Assembly: GCA_964448135.1 (NCBI GenBank)
Contig: CAYUVH010000040.1
Span: forward strand, 16,238 to 80,237
DNA: 64,000 bases
DNA from: CAYUVH01 sp964448135
GTDB taxonomy: Bacteria > Verrucomicrobiota > Verrucomicrobiia > Limisphaerales > UBA8199
Direction: 5' to 3'
Shown here: one piece after another, positions 17,129 to 25,700 of the stretch
How the letters are laid out: each line of letters opens with the position of its first letter
How positions within the stretch are numbered: the first letter of the stretch is position 1
Notes under the pieces: generated by a model
The model's input: only the letters and a program-made list of their open reading frames with translations
What the model was told of the DNA's origin: nothing
Database searches by the model: none
Program-made: the position numbers and the translations under genes

Positions 17129-17199
17129 GGCGGGTCATTAGGAGGGACTCACGCTGCTCGAAGGGGCAGAACTCAGGCAAAAAGCCCGTATTCATGGGC
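17129..17199 (+). ncRNA. Glycine-riboswitch-like RNA element (candidate)
   Basis: The 5' region of the porin gene contains, in order, GGAGGGACTC, GCTCGAAGGGGCAG and AACTCAGGCAAAAAG. These resemble the conserved blocks of glycine aptamers (GGAGAGA, GCCGAAGGGGCAA, CTCTCAGGCAAAAGGAC), but the variable stems are missing or very short. CGGG (17131-17134) can pair with CCCG (17185-17188) to close it. GCCC (17184-17187) can instead pair with GGGC (17196-17199), across an in-frame ATG at 17194, giving a possible switch. A covariance-model search is needed; I rate it as a candidate only. The downstream genes have no known glycine link. Confidence 0.3.
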
Positions 17200-17229
17200 C
17201 GGGCATGGGTGTTGCTTTGTCCGGAGGGC

Positions 17230-18588
17230 ATGGCTTACAGAGACAACCTCCCCCCCACCATGTGTACTTTGGTATGCATGGGGTTGGCTCTTTTTGTGTG
17301 CCCGGCGCGCGCGGCCGATCCTGCCGATGTCAGTTCCCAACTGCAGGAATTGAAGCGGCAGAACACGGAGTTGATGGAGCAGTTGCGCCAGCAGCAGGCT
17401 TTGATCAACTCGCTCAGCCGGAAGGTGGACGATATCCAGCAGCGCGCCACCCCGACTCCCGCAGCGAATCCTGGATCCGAGCAATACATTCTGAACACGG
17501 ATTCGACGGATCGGATGCCCGCGGTGAAGAGCCCGAGCTCCGTCTTTGGCAAGGTCAGCATCAGCGGTGAAGGCGGTGTCGGCTTCTTCTCGGGTCAGTC
17601 CGAGAGCATTTATCCCAACCCGGAATTTGCGGTTCAGGAAGCCCGCCTGTTCATAGAGAGCCCGGTGTATGAGCAGGTATATTTTTTCGGCGAATTGGAT
17701 TTGGTGACTCCCGAGCAGACGGACTTGCAGGTGCGGTTGGGCGAATGTTACCTCGATTTTGAAAACGTCTCCCGGCTTTGGAAGAAGGACAACATGCTGA
17801 GCGTGCGCCTGGGGCGCCTGGATATTCCCTTTGGCGAGGAGTACATCAACCGTTACGCGATTGATAATCCGCTTGTCTCGCGCTCACTGCCGGATATTTG
17901 GGGCGTGGACGCGGGGCTCGAGCTTTACGGCAGCATCGGCAAGTTCAGCTACGTCATGGCCGTGCAAAGCGGCGGGCCGATGGGTAACAGTGACAACAAC
18001 GGCGACAAATCCATCGCGGGCCGCATTTCGTACGATCCCGCGAAGTGGCTGCACATGAGCGTGAGCGGCATGCGCACGGGAAACCTGAATTACCCGGAGG
18101 ATTACTGGTCGGGGTTGTGGTTCGCCAATGGCTGGCTCGTGCCGGTGGGGGGAGCGAACAATTCGGAATTTCACGCGAACCTCGCGGAGTTTGACATTGA
18201 TTTCAAGTTCTCCCGCGGACACGTGAAAGCCTTCGCAGGTTATGTTCACCAGGAGGAGAACAATTCCTCCGTCAAAAACGTGGATATGTATTACTACTCC
18301 GTCGAGGGGATGTACGACATCACGAAGAAGCTGTATGTCGCGGCGCGGTTCAGCGAGATCATCGCCCCGAACGGGTATGTGCTCTCCGGGCAGGGGAACA
18401 TGGACGAGTATTTCTACTCGGGGGAGCTGACCAAGAATCTCTGGCGGCTGAGCCTGGGCGTGGGCTACCGGTTCAGCCCGAACCTGATTTTGAAGGCGGA
18501 GTATGCGTTTGAGCGTGGCCAGGAAGTGAGCGGCGAATCGCGGGACCAGGAAAATGTTTTCGCGGTGCAAGCGGCCTTCAAATTCTAG
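17230..18588 (+). CDS. Phosphate-selective porin O/P-like outer-membrane porin
   Basis: About 452 residues if the ATG at 17230 is used; ATG 17194 or 17260 are alternatives and the start is uncertain. Signal peptide (MCTLVCMGLALFVCPARAAD), then a coiled coil (VSSQLQELKRQNTELMEQLR), typical of OprO/P porins, then a beta-barrel with many alternating strands ending in a C-terminal Phe (VFAVQAAFKF). Motifs: RLGRLDIPFGEEYINRYAID, GLWFANGWLVPVGGANNSEF. Probably forms anion- or solute-selective channels. It heads a tight operon: the cupredoxin gene starts 2 bases after its stop. Confidence 0.8.
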   Translation: MAYRDNLPPTMCTLVCMGLALFVCPARAADPADVSSQLQELKRQNTELMEQLRQQQALINSLSRKVDDIQQRATPTPAANPGSEQYILNTDSTDRMPAVKSPSSVFGKVSISGEGGVGFFSGQSESIYPNPEFAVQEARLFIESPVYEQVYFFGELDLVTPEQTDLQVRLGECYLDFENVSRLWKKDNMLSVRLGRLDIPFGEEYINRYAIDNPLVSRSLPDIWGVDAGLELYGSIGKFSYVMAVQSGGPMGNSDNNGDKSIAGRISYDPAKWLHMSVSGMRTGNLNYPEDYWSGLWFANGWLVPVGGANNSEFHANLAEFDIDFKFSRGHVKAFAGYVHQEENNSSVKNVDMYYYSVEGMYDITKKLYVAARFSEIIAPNGYVLSGQGNMDEYFYSGELTKNLWRLSLGVGYRFSPNLILKAEYAFERGQEVSGESRDQENVFAVQAAFKF

Positions 18589-18590
18589 CC

Positions 18591-19292
18591 ATGAGATTTC
18601 GCCCCGCCATCATTCCATTTTTAATCTTCCTCGCGACATTCACCCGGCCCGCCGCGGGGGCCACCATCACCGGAGTTGTGCGGGCGGAAGGCAAGGCCGG
18701 CGCGCCGAGCGATGCGGGCGGAGGCAAATACGACAGCCGGCAATTTAAATTCGTCGAGCGGGTCAATTACGATGAGCTGCGCGATTTTGTCGTTTATATC
18801 GATGGCCCGCTCGCGTTCACCAACACCGCGGCCGGCAAGCCGGTGCAGGTGGTGACGCGCCGGATCGAGCAAAAGGGCGCTCTGTTCAATCCGCATGTGA
18901 TGCCGGTCGTGGTGGGCACGACGGTCGAATGGCCCAATGAAGACACCATTCTGCACAACGTATTTTCTTTTTCGGAGGCAAAGGAATTTGACCTGGGCTT
19001 GTACAAGAGTCCGGAGGTCAAGTCCGTGACCTTCGACAAGGCCGGCCGGGTGGATGTGTTTTGCTCCATTCACACGCGGATGAGTTGCATCATCCTGGTG
19101 CTGCCGAATCCGTTTTTTGCCGCAGCCAATGATCGGGGCGTCTATGCCATTACGAACGTGCCACCGGGAAATTACAAGTTGAAGGCCTGGCATGAGCGCC
19201 TGCCGGCCTTGACCCAGGAAATCGTGGTGCCGGCGGAAGGCACGGTGAAAATGGATTTTCTAATGGGCATCAAGGGGTTGCCCAAGCAATAG
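18591..19292 (+). CDS. Periplasmic cupredoxin-like protein with carboxypeptidase-regulatory-like domain
   Basis: 233 residues with signal peptide (FLIFLATFTRPAAGA). A blue-copper-type fold is indicated by EWPNEDTILHNVFSFS (His122) and DVFCSIHTRMSCIILV (Cys158, His161, Met164), the spacing of a type 1 copper site. The C terminus (GVYAITNVPPGNYKLKAWHE) is a carboxypeptidase-regulatory-like beta domain. Similar proteins are often called methylamine utilization proteins without evidence. It sits between a porin and a sensor kinase, at 2- and 3-base spacing, so it probably helps the kinase sense copper, redox state or a small molecule in the periplasm. Confidence 0.75.
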   Translation: MRFRPAIIPFLIFLATFTRPAAGATITGVVRAEGKAGAPSDAGGGKYDSRQFKFVERVNYDELRDFVVYIDGPLAFTNTAAGKPVQVVTRRIEQKGALFNPHVMPVVVGTTVEWPNEDTILHNVFSFSEAKEFDLGLYKSPEVKSVTFDKAGRVDVFCSIHTRMSCIILVLPNPFFAAANDRGVYAITNVPPGNYKLKAWHERLPALTQEIVVPAEGTVKMDFLMGIKGLPKQ

Positions 19293-19295
19293 GAT

Positions 19296-21572
19296 ATGGA
19301 AAAGCTGCGCGCACGATTTCAGGCCAGCCTGAGCACGAAGGTGCTGCTGCCGGTGGTGGGCGTGATGCTTTTGCTGGTGGCCATCACGACGTGGATGGTG
19401 ACGCGCTCCTTCTCGCAACAGGCGGAGGCAGATGCGGGACACAACCTGGCGACGGCGGATGCAGTATTCCGCAATTCGCAGCAATTGCTTACCAAGAACC
19501 TCGTGCAGCGTTTCATGAACCTGCGCAATGAACCGCGTTACAAGGCGGTGCTGCGCAGCGGTCATCTGCCGACGGTGCGAGATGAATTCGATAATATTCC
19601 CGAGGAACAAGGCGTGGACTTTGCGATGATGACTTCGGCGGACGGGCAGCTGCTCTTCACCGCCACGCGCGATCCATTGCTCTCGCGCGCCGAGGTGGAG
19701 GCGGCGAGCGCTGCGGTGGTGGCGCAGTCGTTGCGCGGCCAGGAGACCGTGGACACGATCCGGGTGGGCGAAAGATTGTTCGAGGTGGTTTCAATCCGGG
19801 TGACCGGCAGTGACGGCGAATTGATGGGCGCGCTGACCTTTGGCTCGGAAATCGGCGCGGCCACCGCGCAGGAATTCAGCCGCGTCACGCAGTGCGAATT
19901 CGTGCTGCTGGCCAACGGCCGTGTCGTGGCGACTACGCTGCCGGGCGCGGCGGCCAACCAGGAACTCGCGACAATGTTTGGGGAATTGAGTTCTGCTGAC
20001 GATGAAGGCTCGGACAAAATGCGCCGCGTCGTCTTGGGCGGGGAACATTATTTCTGTTCGGCGGGAAAGTTTCCTTCACTGAGCAATGAAAACAAACTCG
20101 GCTATTTGTTGCTATCGTCCTACGAGCAGCCGTTGCGCGCGCTCCGCGAGCGGCAGCAGGCGATGTTGTTGCCGAGCGGAGTCGGCATTTTACTGGGGTC
20201 GCTGCTGGTATGGTGGGTGATTCGACGCGTGACGCAACCGCTACGGGAGTTGCGGGACAGCGTGGAAGCGGTCGGCAAGGGCGATTACTCGCAAAAGGTG
20301 GAGATTGCGTCCACTGACGAATGCGCCGAGCTGGCGTGTGTGTTCAACCAGATGACCGAGAACATCAAGCGGTCGCGCGAGGAATTGGAGCAGACGGTGC
20401 AGACGCTCAAGACCACGCAGGCGCACCTCGTGCAAAGCGAAAAGCTTTCGGGCATCGGCGAATTCGTGGCGGGAGTGGCTCATGAATTAAACAATCCGCT
20501 CACCTCGGTCATGGGCTTTTCGGAGCTCCTGGAGCAGTCGAACAGTGATCCGCAACACAAGCGCTATCTCGAGATGATCCGCAAGAGCGCCCAGCGCTGC
20601 CACAAGATCGTGCAAAGCTTGTTGAGCTTCGCGCGGCGGCATCAGCCGGAGCGCAAGCTGATCAGCGTGAATGAACTTGTCACGGGCGCGGTCGAGTTTT
20701 TGCAATACCAGCTCCGCACGAGCAACATCGAGGTGACGATGGATCTCAATCCCAGCCTGCCGCGGACGATGGTGGATCCGCACCAGTTGCAGCAGGTGTT
20801 CCTGAACATCGTGAACAATGCTCGGCAGGCGATCGAGGGCACGCAACGGAAGGGGAGCATTCGTATCAAATCGGATAATCACGAGGGGATGATTCGGGTG
20901 ACCTTCAAGGACGACGGCCCGGGGATTCCCGAGAAGAGCCTGTCGAAGGTGTTCGATCCATTTTTTACGACCAAAGAAGTGGGGAAGGGCACCGGACTCG
21001 GACTCAGCTTGTGTTACGGCATTGTCCAGGAGCATGGCGGTTCCATCAAAGTCGAGAGCAAGCCTGGCGAAGGCGCGATGTTTATTGTCGAATTGCCGCA
21101 GATTTCCGGTCCGGAAACGAAAGAGGTGGTCCGGGACACTGCGTTCATTACCGCGAAAAAAGGCCACGCGGGCGACGGGAAGAAAGTGCTCGTCATTGAC
21201 GACGAGGAGACGATTTTGCAGGTAGTCAGTGAGACGCTGGCGCAGGAGGGTTATCAAGTGGATGTGGTCCGTGATGGCGAGGCCGCGCTGCAACGATTGG
21301 GTGAGACGCAATACGATCTGGCTTTGTGCGATTGGAAGATGCCGGGCCTGAACGGACAACAGGTTTACGAGCGGTTGCGCGTTTCGAATCCGGCCATGTC
21401 CGAACGGCTCATTTTCTTTACCGGCGATGTGGTGAATCCACGCACGCAGCAGTTTCTCGAGGAGCGCGGCAAGGTGTGTCTCACGAAGCCGTTCTCCCTG
21501 AATGATTTCAAATCAGCAGTCCGGCGCGCGCTGCGGCAGGGAGAAACACCGGCCGCCGTGGCGAAGAACTAA
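19296..21572 (+). CDS. Hybrid sensor histidine kinase with C-terminal receiver
   Basis: 758 residues. Membrane segment ~18-36 (VLLPVVGVMLLLVAITTWMV), a periplasmic sensor region to ~285, second membrane segment (LLPSGVGILLGSLLVWWVI), a HAMP linker, HisKA with VAHELNNPLTSVMGFSELLE (phospho-acceptor His396), and HATPase with QQVFLNIVNNARQAIEGT, DDGPGIPEKSLSKVF and GKGTGLGLSLCYGIV. A C-terminal receiver has VLVIDDEETILQVVS and acceptor Asp679 in CDWKMPG. No DNA-binding output is attached, and no separate response regulator is beside it. Last gene of the porin-cupredoxin operon. Confidence 0.93.
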   Translation: MEKLRARFQASLSTKVLLPVVGVMLLLVAITTWMVTRSFSQQAEADAGHNLATADAVFRNSQQLLTKNLVQRFMNLRNEPRYKAVLRSGHLPTVRDEFDNIPEEQGVDFAMMTSADGQLLFTATRDPLLSRAEVEAASAAVVAQSLRGQETVDTIRVGERLFEVVSIRVTGSDGELMGALTFGSEIGAATAQEFSRVTQCEFVLLANGRVVATTLPGAAANQELATMFGELSSADDEGSDKMRRVVLGGEHYFCSAGKFPSLSNENKLGYLLLSSYEQPLRALRERQQAMLLPSGVGILLGSLLVWWVIRRVTQPLRELRDSVEAVGKGDYSQKVEIASTDECAELACVFNQMTENIKRSREELEQTVQTLKTTQAHLVQSEKLSGIGEFVAGVAHELNNPLTSVMGFSELLEQSNSDPQHKRYLEMIRKSAQRCHKIVQSLLSFARRHQPERKLISVNELVTGAVEFLQYQLRTSNIEVTMDLNPSLPRTMVDPHQLQQVFLNIVNNARQAIEGTQRKGSIRIKSDNHEGMIRVTFKDDGPGIPEKSLSKVFDPFFTTKEVGKGTGLGLSLCYGIVQEHGGSIKVESKPGEGAMFIVELPQISGPETKEVVRDTAFITAKKGHAGDGKKVLVIDDEETILQVVSETLAQEGYQVDVVRDGEAALQRLGETQYDLALCDWKMPGLNGQQVYERLRVSNPAMSERLIFFTGDVVNPRTQQFLEERGKVCLTKPFSLNDFKSAVRRALRQGETPAAVAKN

Positions 21573-21776
21573 TTCCTTCGCCCGCACGATTTTACCGGCT
21601 GCTGCCTCCTACAGTTTTGCTACATCGATTTTTGTAATCGCCGGGACATCATCGTTTTTTGTGATGGAGGCTCCGGTTTTTCGATTTGGTGCGTCCCCGA
21701 AACTCCCGTAGAGTGGCAGCGATGAAGTTGGGGCTTTTCAATTGGTCCGCAATGAAATCGAGCAAAGGAGCTTAAA

Positions 21777-24700
21777 ATGGAAGCCTTGGGTGCACTATTG
21801 GCCTTGTTGCTCATTGGCGGAGTCATCGGCTTGCCGGTGTGGCTCATCGTGCAGGCGCGGCGGGCGCGGCGCGAGATCAGTAGTTTGCAACAGCGGGTAA
21901 ACTGGCTCGAGACACAAGTCCTCTTGCACGAGGAGAAGGTTAAGGAGCGGAAGGCCGATCCCGAAGCGCAGCCAAGTGCTCCCGCGGCCGCGGCCGAACC
22001 AGCTTCCGAGACGCTCGAGCGACTGACGCAATTCGTGAAGTCCAGGCCGCTGGTGGCGAAGCCATTGCCAGTAGTGCCCGTCGAGCCTGCTGCTTTTGAA
22101 GTTATTCCGCCGTCGCCGTCACCTGCGCCTGCGGCTGCCACCACTCCCGTGCCCGAGCGAGTCAAGGCCACCGCGGTGCCGGAACTCAAGCCGCTCGCGA
22201 TGTCACCTGTGGCGCCTCCGCCCTTGCCACCCCCGCCACCCAAATCGCCCCCGCCGCCGATCACGCCGCGCGCTCCGATCCCGGAGCCATCCCCGGCTCC
22301 GCTGCTTCCGAAAATCAATTGGGAGCAATTCCTGGGGGTCAAATTATTCGCCTGGATTGGCGGTCTGGCGGCGTTCCTGGGCGTGGTGTTTTTTGTAAAA
22401 TACTCCTTCGACAACAATCTCGTACCACCCCCGCTCCGGGTGACGATCGGCTTCCTTGCGGGTCTCGGATGCCTGGTTGGCGGCATCCTCATGTCGCGGA
22501 AAAACCTCACCACGTTGTCCCAAACCCTGTGCGCGACGGGCGTGGTGATTTTGTATGCGGTCACCTATGCCTGCCGTTCGATCTATCACTTCCAATTCTT
22601 CGATAACACTCCGCTGCCCGCTTTCGCGTTGATGGTGCTCATCACGGCGACTGCGTTTTTGCTCGCGGTGCGGCTGGATGCGATGGTCGTGGCGATTCTG
22701 GGAATGCTGGGCGGTTTCCTGACACCGGTGCTGGTGCATTCCGGCCAGGACAACCCACTCGGGCTTTTCGGTTACATCGCGATTCTCGACGCCGGGCTCG
22801 TACTCGTGGCGGTGAATCGCAAGTGGAGTTTCCTGCCAGCGCTGGGTGCGCTGGGGACCGGCATCATGCAGTTGGGATGGGCCGGGGAGTTCTTCGTTGA
22901 GAAAAAATACTTTGAGGGAAGCCGGATACTGATACCGCTCGGCATCCTGTTTGGCTTCGTTGCGCTTTTCCTGGCGTCGGCTGGCTGGGCAAAGCGGCGC
23001 GCGAAGCTGGACGAATGGCTTGCCGGTTCGGTCGTTGGCCTGGTGTTGCTCGCGTTCGGGTTTACGGTCTGGTTTCTGCATTTTCCGACCGTGGCGCTGC
23101 GACCGGTTTCGATCTTCGGTTTTGTGCTGCTGCTGGATCTGGCTTTGTTTGGTTTGAAGCGCATCGTGGAGGGCGATGGACGCTGGGCTTTCCTGCCGGC
23201 GCTCGGGGCGGTGGGGACGTGCGCGGTCCAGGTGGCATGGGCAAATATGTATTTTGGGGAGGGCCGGAACACGGAGGGGAGCGGAGTGCTGATCGTCCTG
23301 GGTGTACTCCTGGGATTTGTTCTCCTGTTCACCGCGGCAACGGTTTGGGCGAAACGGCAACAGCGGCTGGATTGCTGGCTGCCGGGTTGTGTGGCGGGGA
23401 TGGTGGCGGCCGCTTTTGGTTTCACGGTCTGGTTGCTCGGGTTTGGGCCGGTGTCACTGCATTGCGGACCGATATTCGGATTTGTTCTGGCGCTGAACCT
23501 GGTGCTGTTCGGGCTGGTGGCGCTGCTGGGCAAGGATCGGCGCTGGTTCCTGTTGCCGGTGCTCGGGGTTGTGGGCACGGGGCTTATTCAAATCGTGTGG
23601 GCTGGCAAGTTCTTCACCGAAGGCAGTCACTTCGAAGGCAATCGAATCTATGTCGCGCTGGGTGTGCTGCTCGGATTCATCGTCGTGTATCTCGCGGCGG
23701 TGGGCTGGGCGAAAAAGAGAGGGCAGCTCACCGGCTGGCTGAGCGGTTCGTTCATTGGGCTGGTGGTGGTGGCGTTTGCTTTCGCCGGCTGGTTCCTGAC
23801 TGCGCCGGCGCTGGCGGCGCGGCCGGGACTGATGTTTGGGTTTGTGTTCCTAGTTGACCTGGCGGTGGTGGGACTGGTGCTGATTGAGAAACGCCTGCAT
23901 CTCGCCATCACCGGGGCCGGACTGGCGGTCTTTGGTTTGCTCGCGATGTGGACGGGCCGCTCGCTAACCAACGACCTGCTCAACACGGGACTCGGCTTTT
24001 ACTTTTTGTTCGCGATATTGCATTCCCTGGCTCCGGCCTGGCTGCGACGCCAAAGCGGCGGCACGGTGCCGGCGAACAGCGGCCAATTCTTCCCACCGCT
24101 GGCCATCGCGCTCGTTTTGATTCCGCTGTTCAGGCTTCCGGAAATCTCGTTCTTCGTGTGGCCGTTCGTATTCATTGTGGATGTGCTCGCGATTGGTCTC
24201 GCGGTGCTGACGGCCTCGCTGCTCTCCGTGGGCATCGTCCTGATACTGACGCTGACGGCCACGGCTGCGTTGATCCTGAAAATCCCTGTGGCGCTGACCG
24301 GCTTGCCGTCATCGCTATTCGTGCTCGGTGCCTTCTCCGTATTCTTCGTGTGCGCCGGGCTATGGCTCGCGCGCCGGTTTAAGCCGGCGGCGTTCAAGGG
24401 TGAGATGAAATCTGGCGAGGATTTTCTGCTGCCGGAGAATATGGCGGTGGGCCTGCCCATAATGTCCGCGGTGCTGCCCTTCCTGCTTCTGATCATGGCT
24501 ACCTTGCGATTGCCGATGACCAATCCCTCGCCGGTGTTCGGTCTCGCGCTGCTGTTGGTGGTTCTGCTTCTGGGCATCACGAAGCTCTTCTCGATGGAAT
24601 GGATGCCGTTGGTGGGATTGTTGTGTGTGGGCGCGCTGGGGAGCGCGTGGCATTTCAACCGATTCGATCCGCACCTCGCGCCGGTGCCGCTGATTTGGTA

Positions 24701-25700
24701 TTTGATCTTCCTGGCGGTATTCACCGTCTTTCCCTTCCTCTTCCTGCGGCGCTTCAGCACCAAAGTGGCGCCCTGGGTTGCGGCCGCGCTGGCCGGCCCC
24801 ATGCAGTTCCTGCTCGTTCACCTGGTGGTCAAAGCCGCCTGGCCAAACAATATGATGGGCTTGGTGCCCGCTGCGTTTGCGATTCCGTCGCTGCTGGGAT
24901 TGGTGGTGTTGCTGAAACGCATCCCGGCCGAAAGTCCCGCCCGCATGACCCAGCTCGCGTTCTTCGGTGGCGTGGCCTTGTTTTTCATCACGCTGATTTT
25001 CCCGATACAATTCGACAACCAATGGCTCACGATCGCCTGGGCGCTTGAAGGCGTGGCGCTGCTCTGGCTGTTCCATCGCGTGCCGCATCCCGGATTGCGC
25101 GTGGTCGGCGTCGGGCTGCTGGGCACGGCGTTTGTCCGCCTCGCGGTGAATCCACAGGTGTTCGAGTATCACATGCGCAGCAGCACGCCGATTTTCAATT
25201 GGTATCTCTATGCTTACGGGATTGTGACGGTGTGCTTGTTCGCCGGTGGGAAGCTGATGGCCCCGCCGCGAAATAAGATATCCGGTTTCAACGTGCCGCC
25301 CTGGCTCGCCGCGCTCGGCACGGTGCTGGCATTTTGGCTGTTGAATATTGAGATCGCCGATTATTTCGGCGAGCCCGGTTCCCGGCTGACCTTCCAATTC
25401 AGCGGCAACTTCGCGCGTGACATGACGTATTCGATCGCGTGGGCCTCGTATGCGCTGATGCTGCTCGTCGTTGGCATAGCGCGTAAATTGCCGGCCTGCC
25501 GTTACGCGGGGCTGGCGTTGCTGAGCGTCACGCTGCTCAAGCTTTTCTTGCATGACCTCGCCCAGTTGCAACAATTGTATCGGATCGGCGCTTTCATCGC
25601 AGTAGCGGTCATTCTGATGCTGGCGTCGCGCGCGTATGAGCGCTTTTTCTCGACCACTACCGCGGCAAAGGAAACCAAAGATGCGCCACCGGCTGCTTAA
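21777..25700 (+). CDS. Large polytopic membrane protein (DUF2339 family)
   Basis: 1307 residues, with AAAGGAGC before the ATG. The N-terminal membrane segment (LLALLLIGGVIGLPVWLIV) leads into a coiled coil (EISSLQQRVNWLETQVLLHE) and a Pro-rich linker, after which come some 30 or more hydrophobic segments to the C terminus. The NWEQFLGVKLFAWIGGLAAFLGVVFF block is the DUF2339 signature region. Residues 347-706 are three tandem copies of a 120-residue unit. Function unknown; large size and Pro/coiled-coil start suggest a cell-envelope scaffold or transporter. The DUF3999 gene overlaps its 3' end by 20 bases, and these families are commonly neighbours. Confidence 0.85.
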   Translation: MEALGALLALLLIGGVIGLPVWLIVQARRARREISSLQQRVNWLETQVLLHEEKVKERKADPEAQPSAPAAAAEPASETLERLTQFVKSRPLVAKPLPVVPVEPAAFEVIPPSPSPAPAAATTPVPERVKATAVPELKPLAMSPVAPPPLPPPPPKSPPPPITPRAPIPEPSPAPLLPKINWEQFLGVKLFAWIGGLAAFLGVVFFVKYSFDNNLVPPPLRVTIGFLAGLGCLVGGILMSRKNLTTLSQTLCATGVVILYAVTYACRSIYHFQFFDNTPLPAFALMVLITATAFLLAVRLDAMVVAILGMLGGFLTPVLVHSGQDNPLGLFGYIAILDAGLVLVAVNRKWSFLPALGALGTGIMQLGWAGEFFVEKKYFEGSRILIPLGILFGFVALFLASAGWAKRRAKLDEWLAGSVVGLVLLAFGFTVWFLHFPTVALRPVSIFGFVLLLDLALFGLKRIVEGDGRWAFLPALGAVGTCAVQVAWANMYFGEGRNTEGSGVLIVLGVLLGFVLLFTAATVWAKRQQRLDCWLPGCVAGMVAAAFGFTVWLLGFGPVSLHCGPIFGFVLALNLVLFGLVALLGKDRRWFLLPVLGVVGTGLIQIVWAGKFFTEGSHFEGNRIYVALGVLLGFIVVYLAAVGWAKKRGQLTGWLSGSFIGLVVVAFAFAGWFLTAPALAARPGLMFGFVFLVDLAVVGLVLIEKRLHLAITGAGLAVFGLLAMWTGRSLTNDLLNTGLGFYFLFAILHSLAPAWLRRQSGGTVPANSGQFFPPLAIALVLIPLFRLPEISFFVWPFVFIVDVLAIGLAVLTASLLSVGIVLILTLTATAALILKIPVALTGLPSSLFVLGAFSVFFVCAGLWLARRFKPAAFKGEMKSGEDFLLPENMAVGLPIMSAVLPFLLLIMATLRLPMTNPSPVFGLALLLVVLLLGITKLFSMEWMPLVGLLCVGALGSAWHFNRFDPHLAPVPLIWYLIFLAVFTVFPFLFLRRFSTKVAPWVAAALAGPMQFLLVHLVVKAAWPNNMMGLVPAAFAIPSLLGLVVLLKRIPAESPARMTQLAFFGGVALFFITLIFPIQFDNQWLTIAWALEGVALLWLFHRVPHPGLRVVGVGLLGTAFVRLAVNPQVFEYHMRSSTPIFNWYLYAYGIVTVCLFAGGKLMAPPRNKISGFNVPPWLAALGTVLAFWLLNIEIADYFGEPGSRLTFQFSGNFARDMTYSIAWASYALMLLVVGIARKLPACRYAGLALLSVTLLKLFLHDLAQLQQLYRIGAFIAVAVILMLASRAYERFFSTTTAAKETKDAPPAA
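22815..23894 (+). repeat. Three in-frame 360-bp tandem repeats in the DUF2339 gene
   Basis: Units begin at residues 347 (NRKWSFLPALGALGTG), 467 (DGRWAFLPALGAVGTC) and 587 (DRRWFLLPVLGVVGTG), an exact period of 120 residues. Each contains a WANMYF/WAGKFF-type segment, an LGVLLGF helix and a W-AK-R-LD-W-G motif. DNA identity is moderate, so the duplication is old. Confidence 0.85.
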
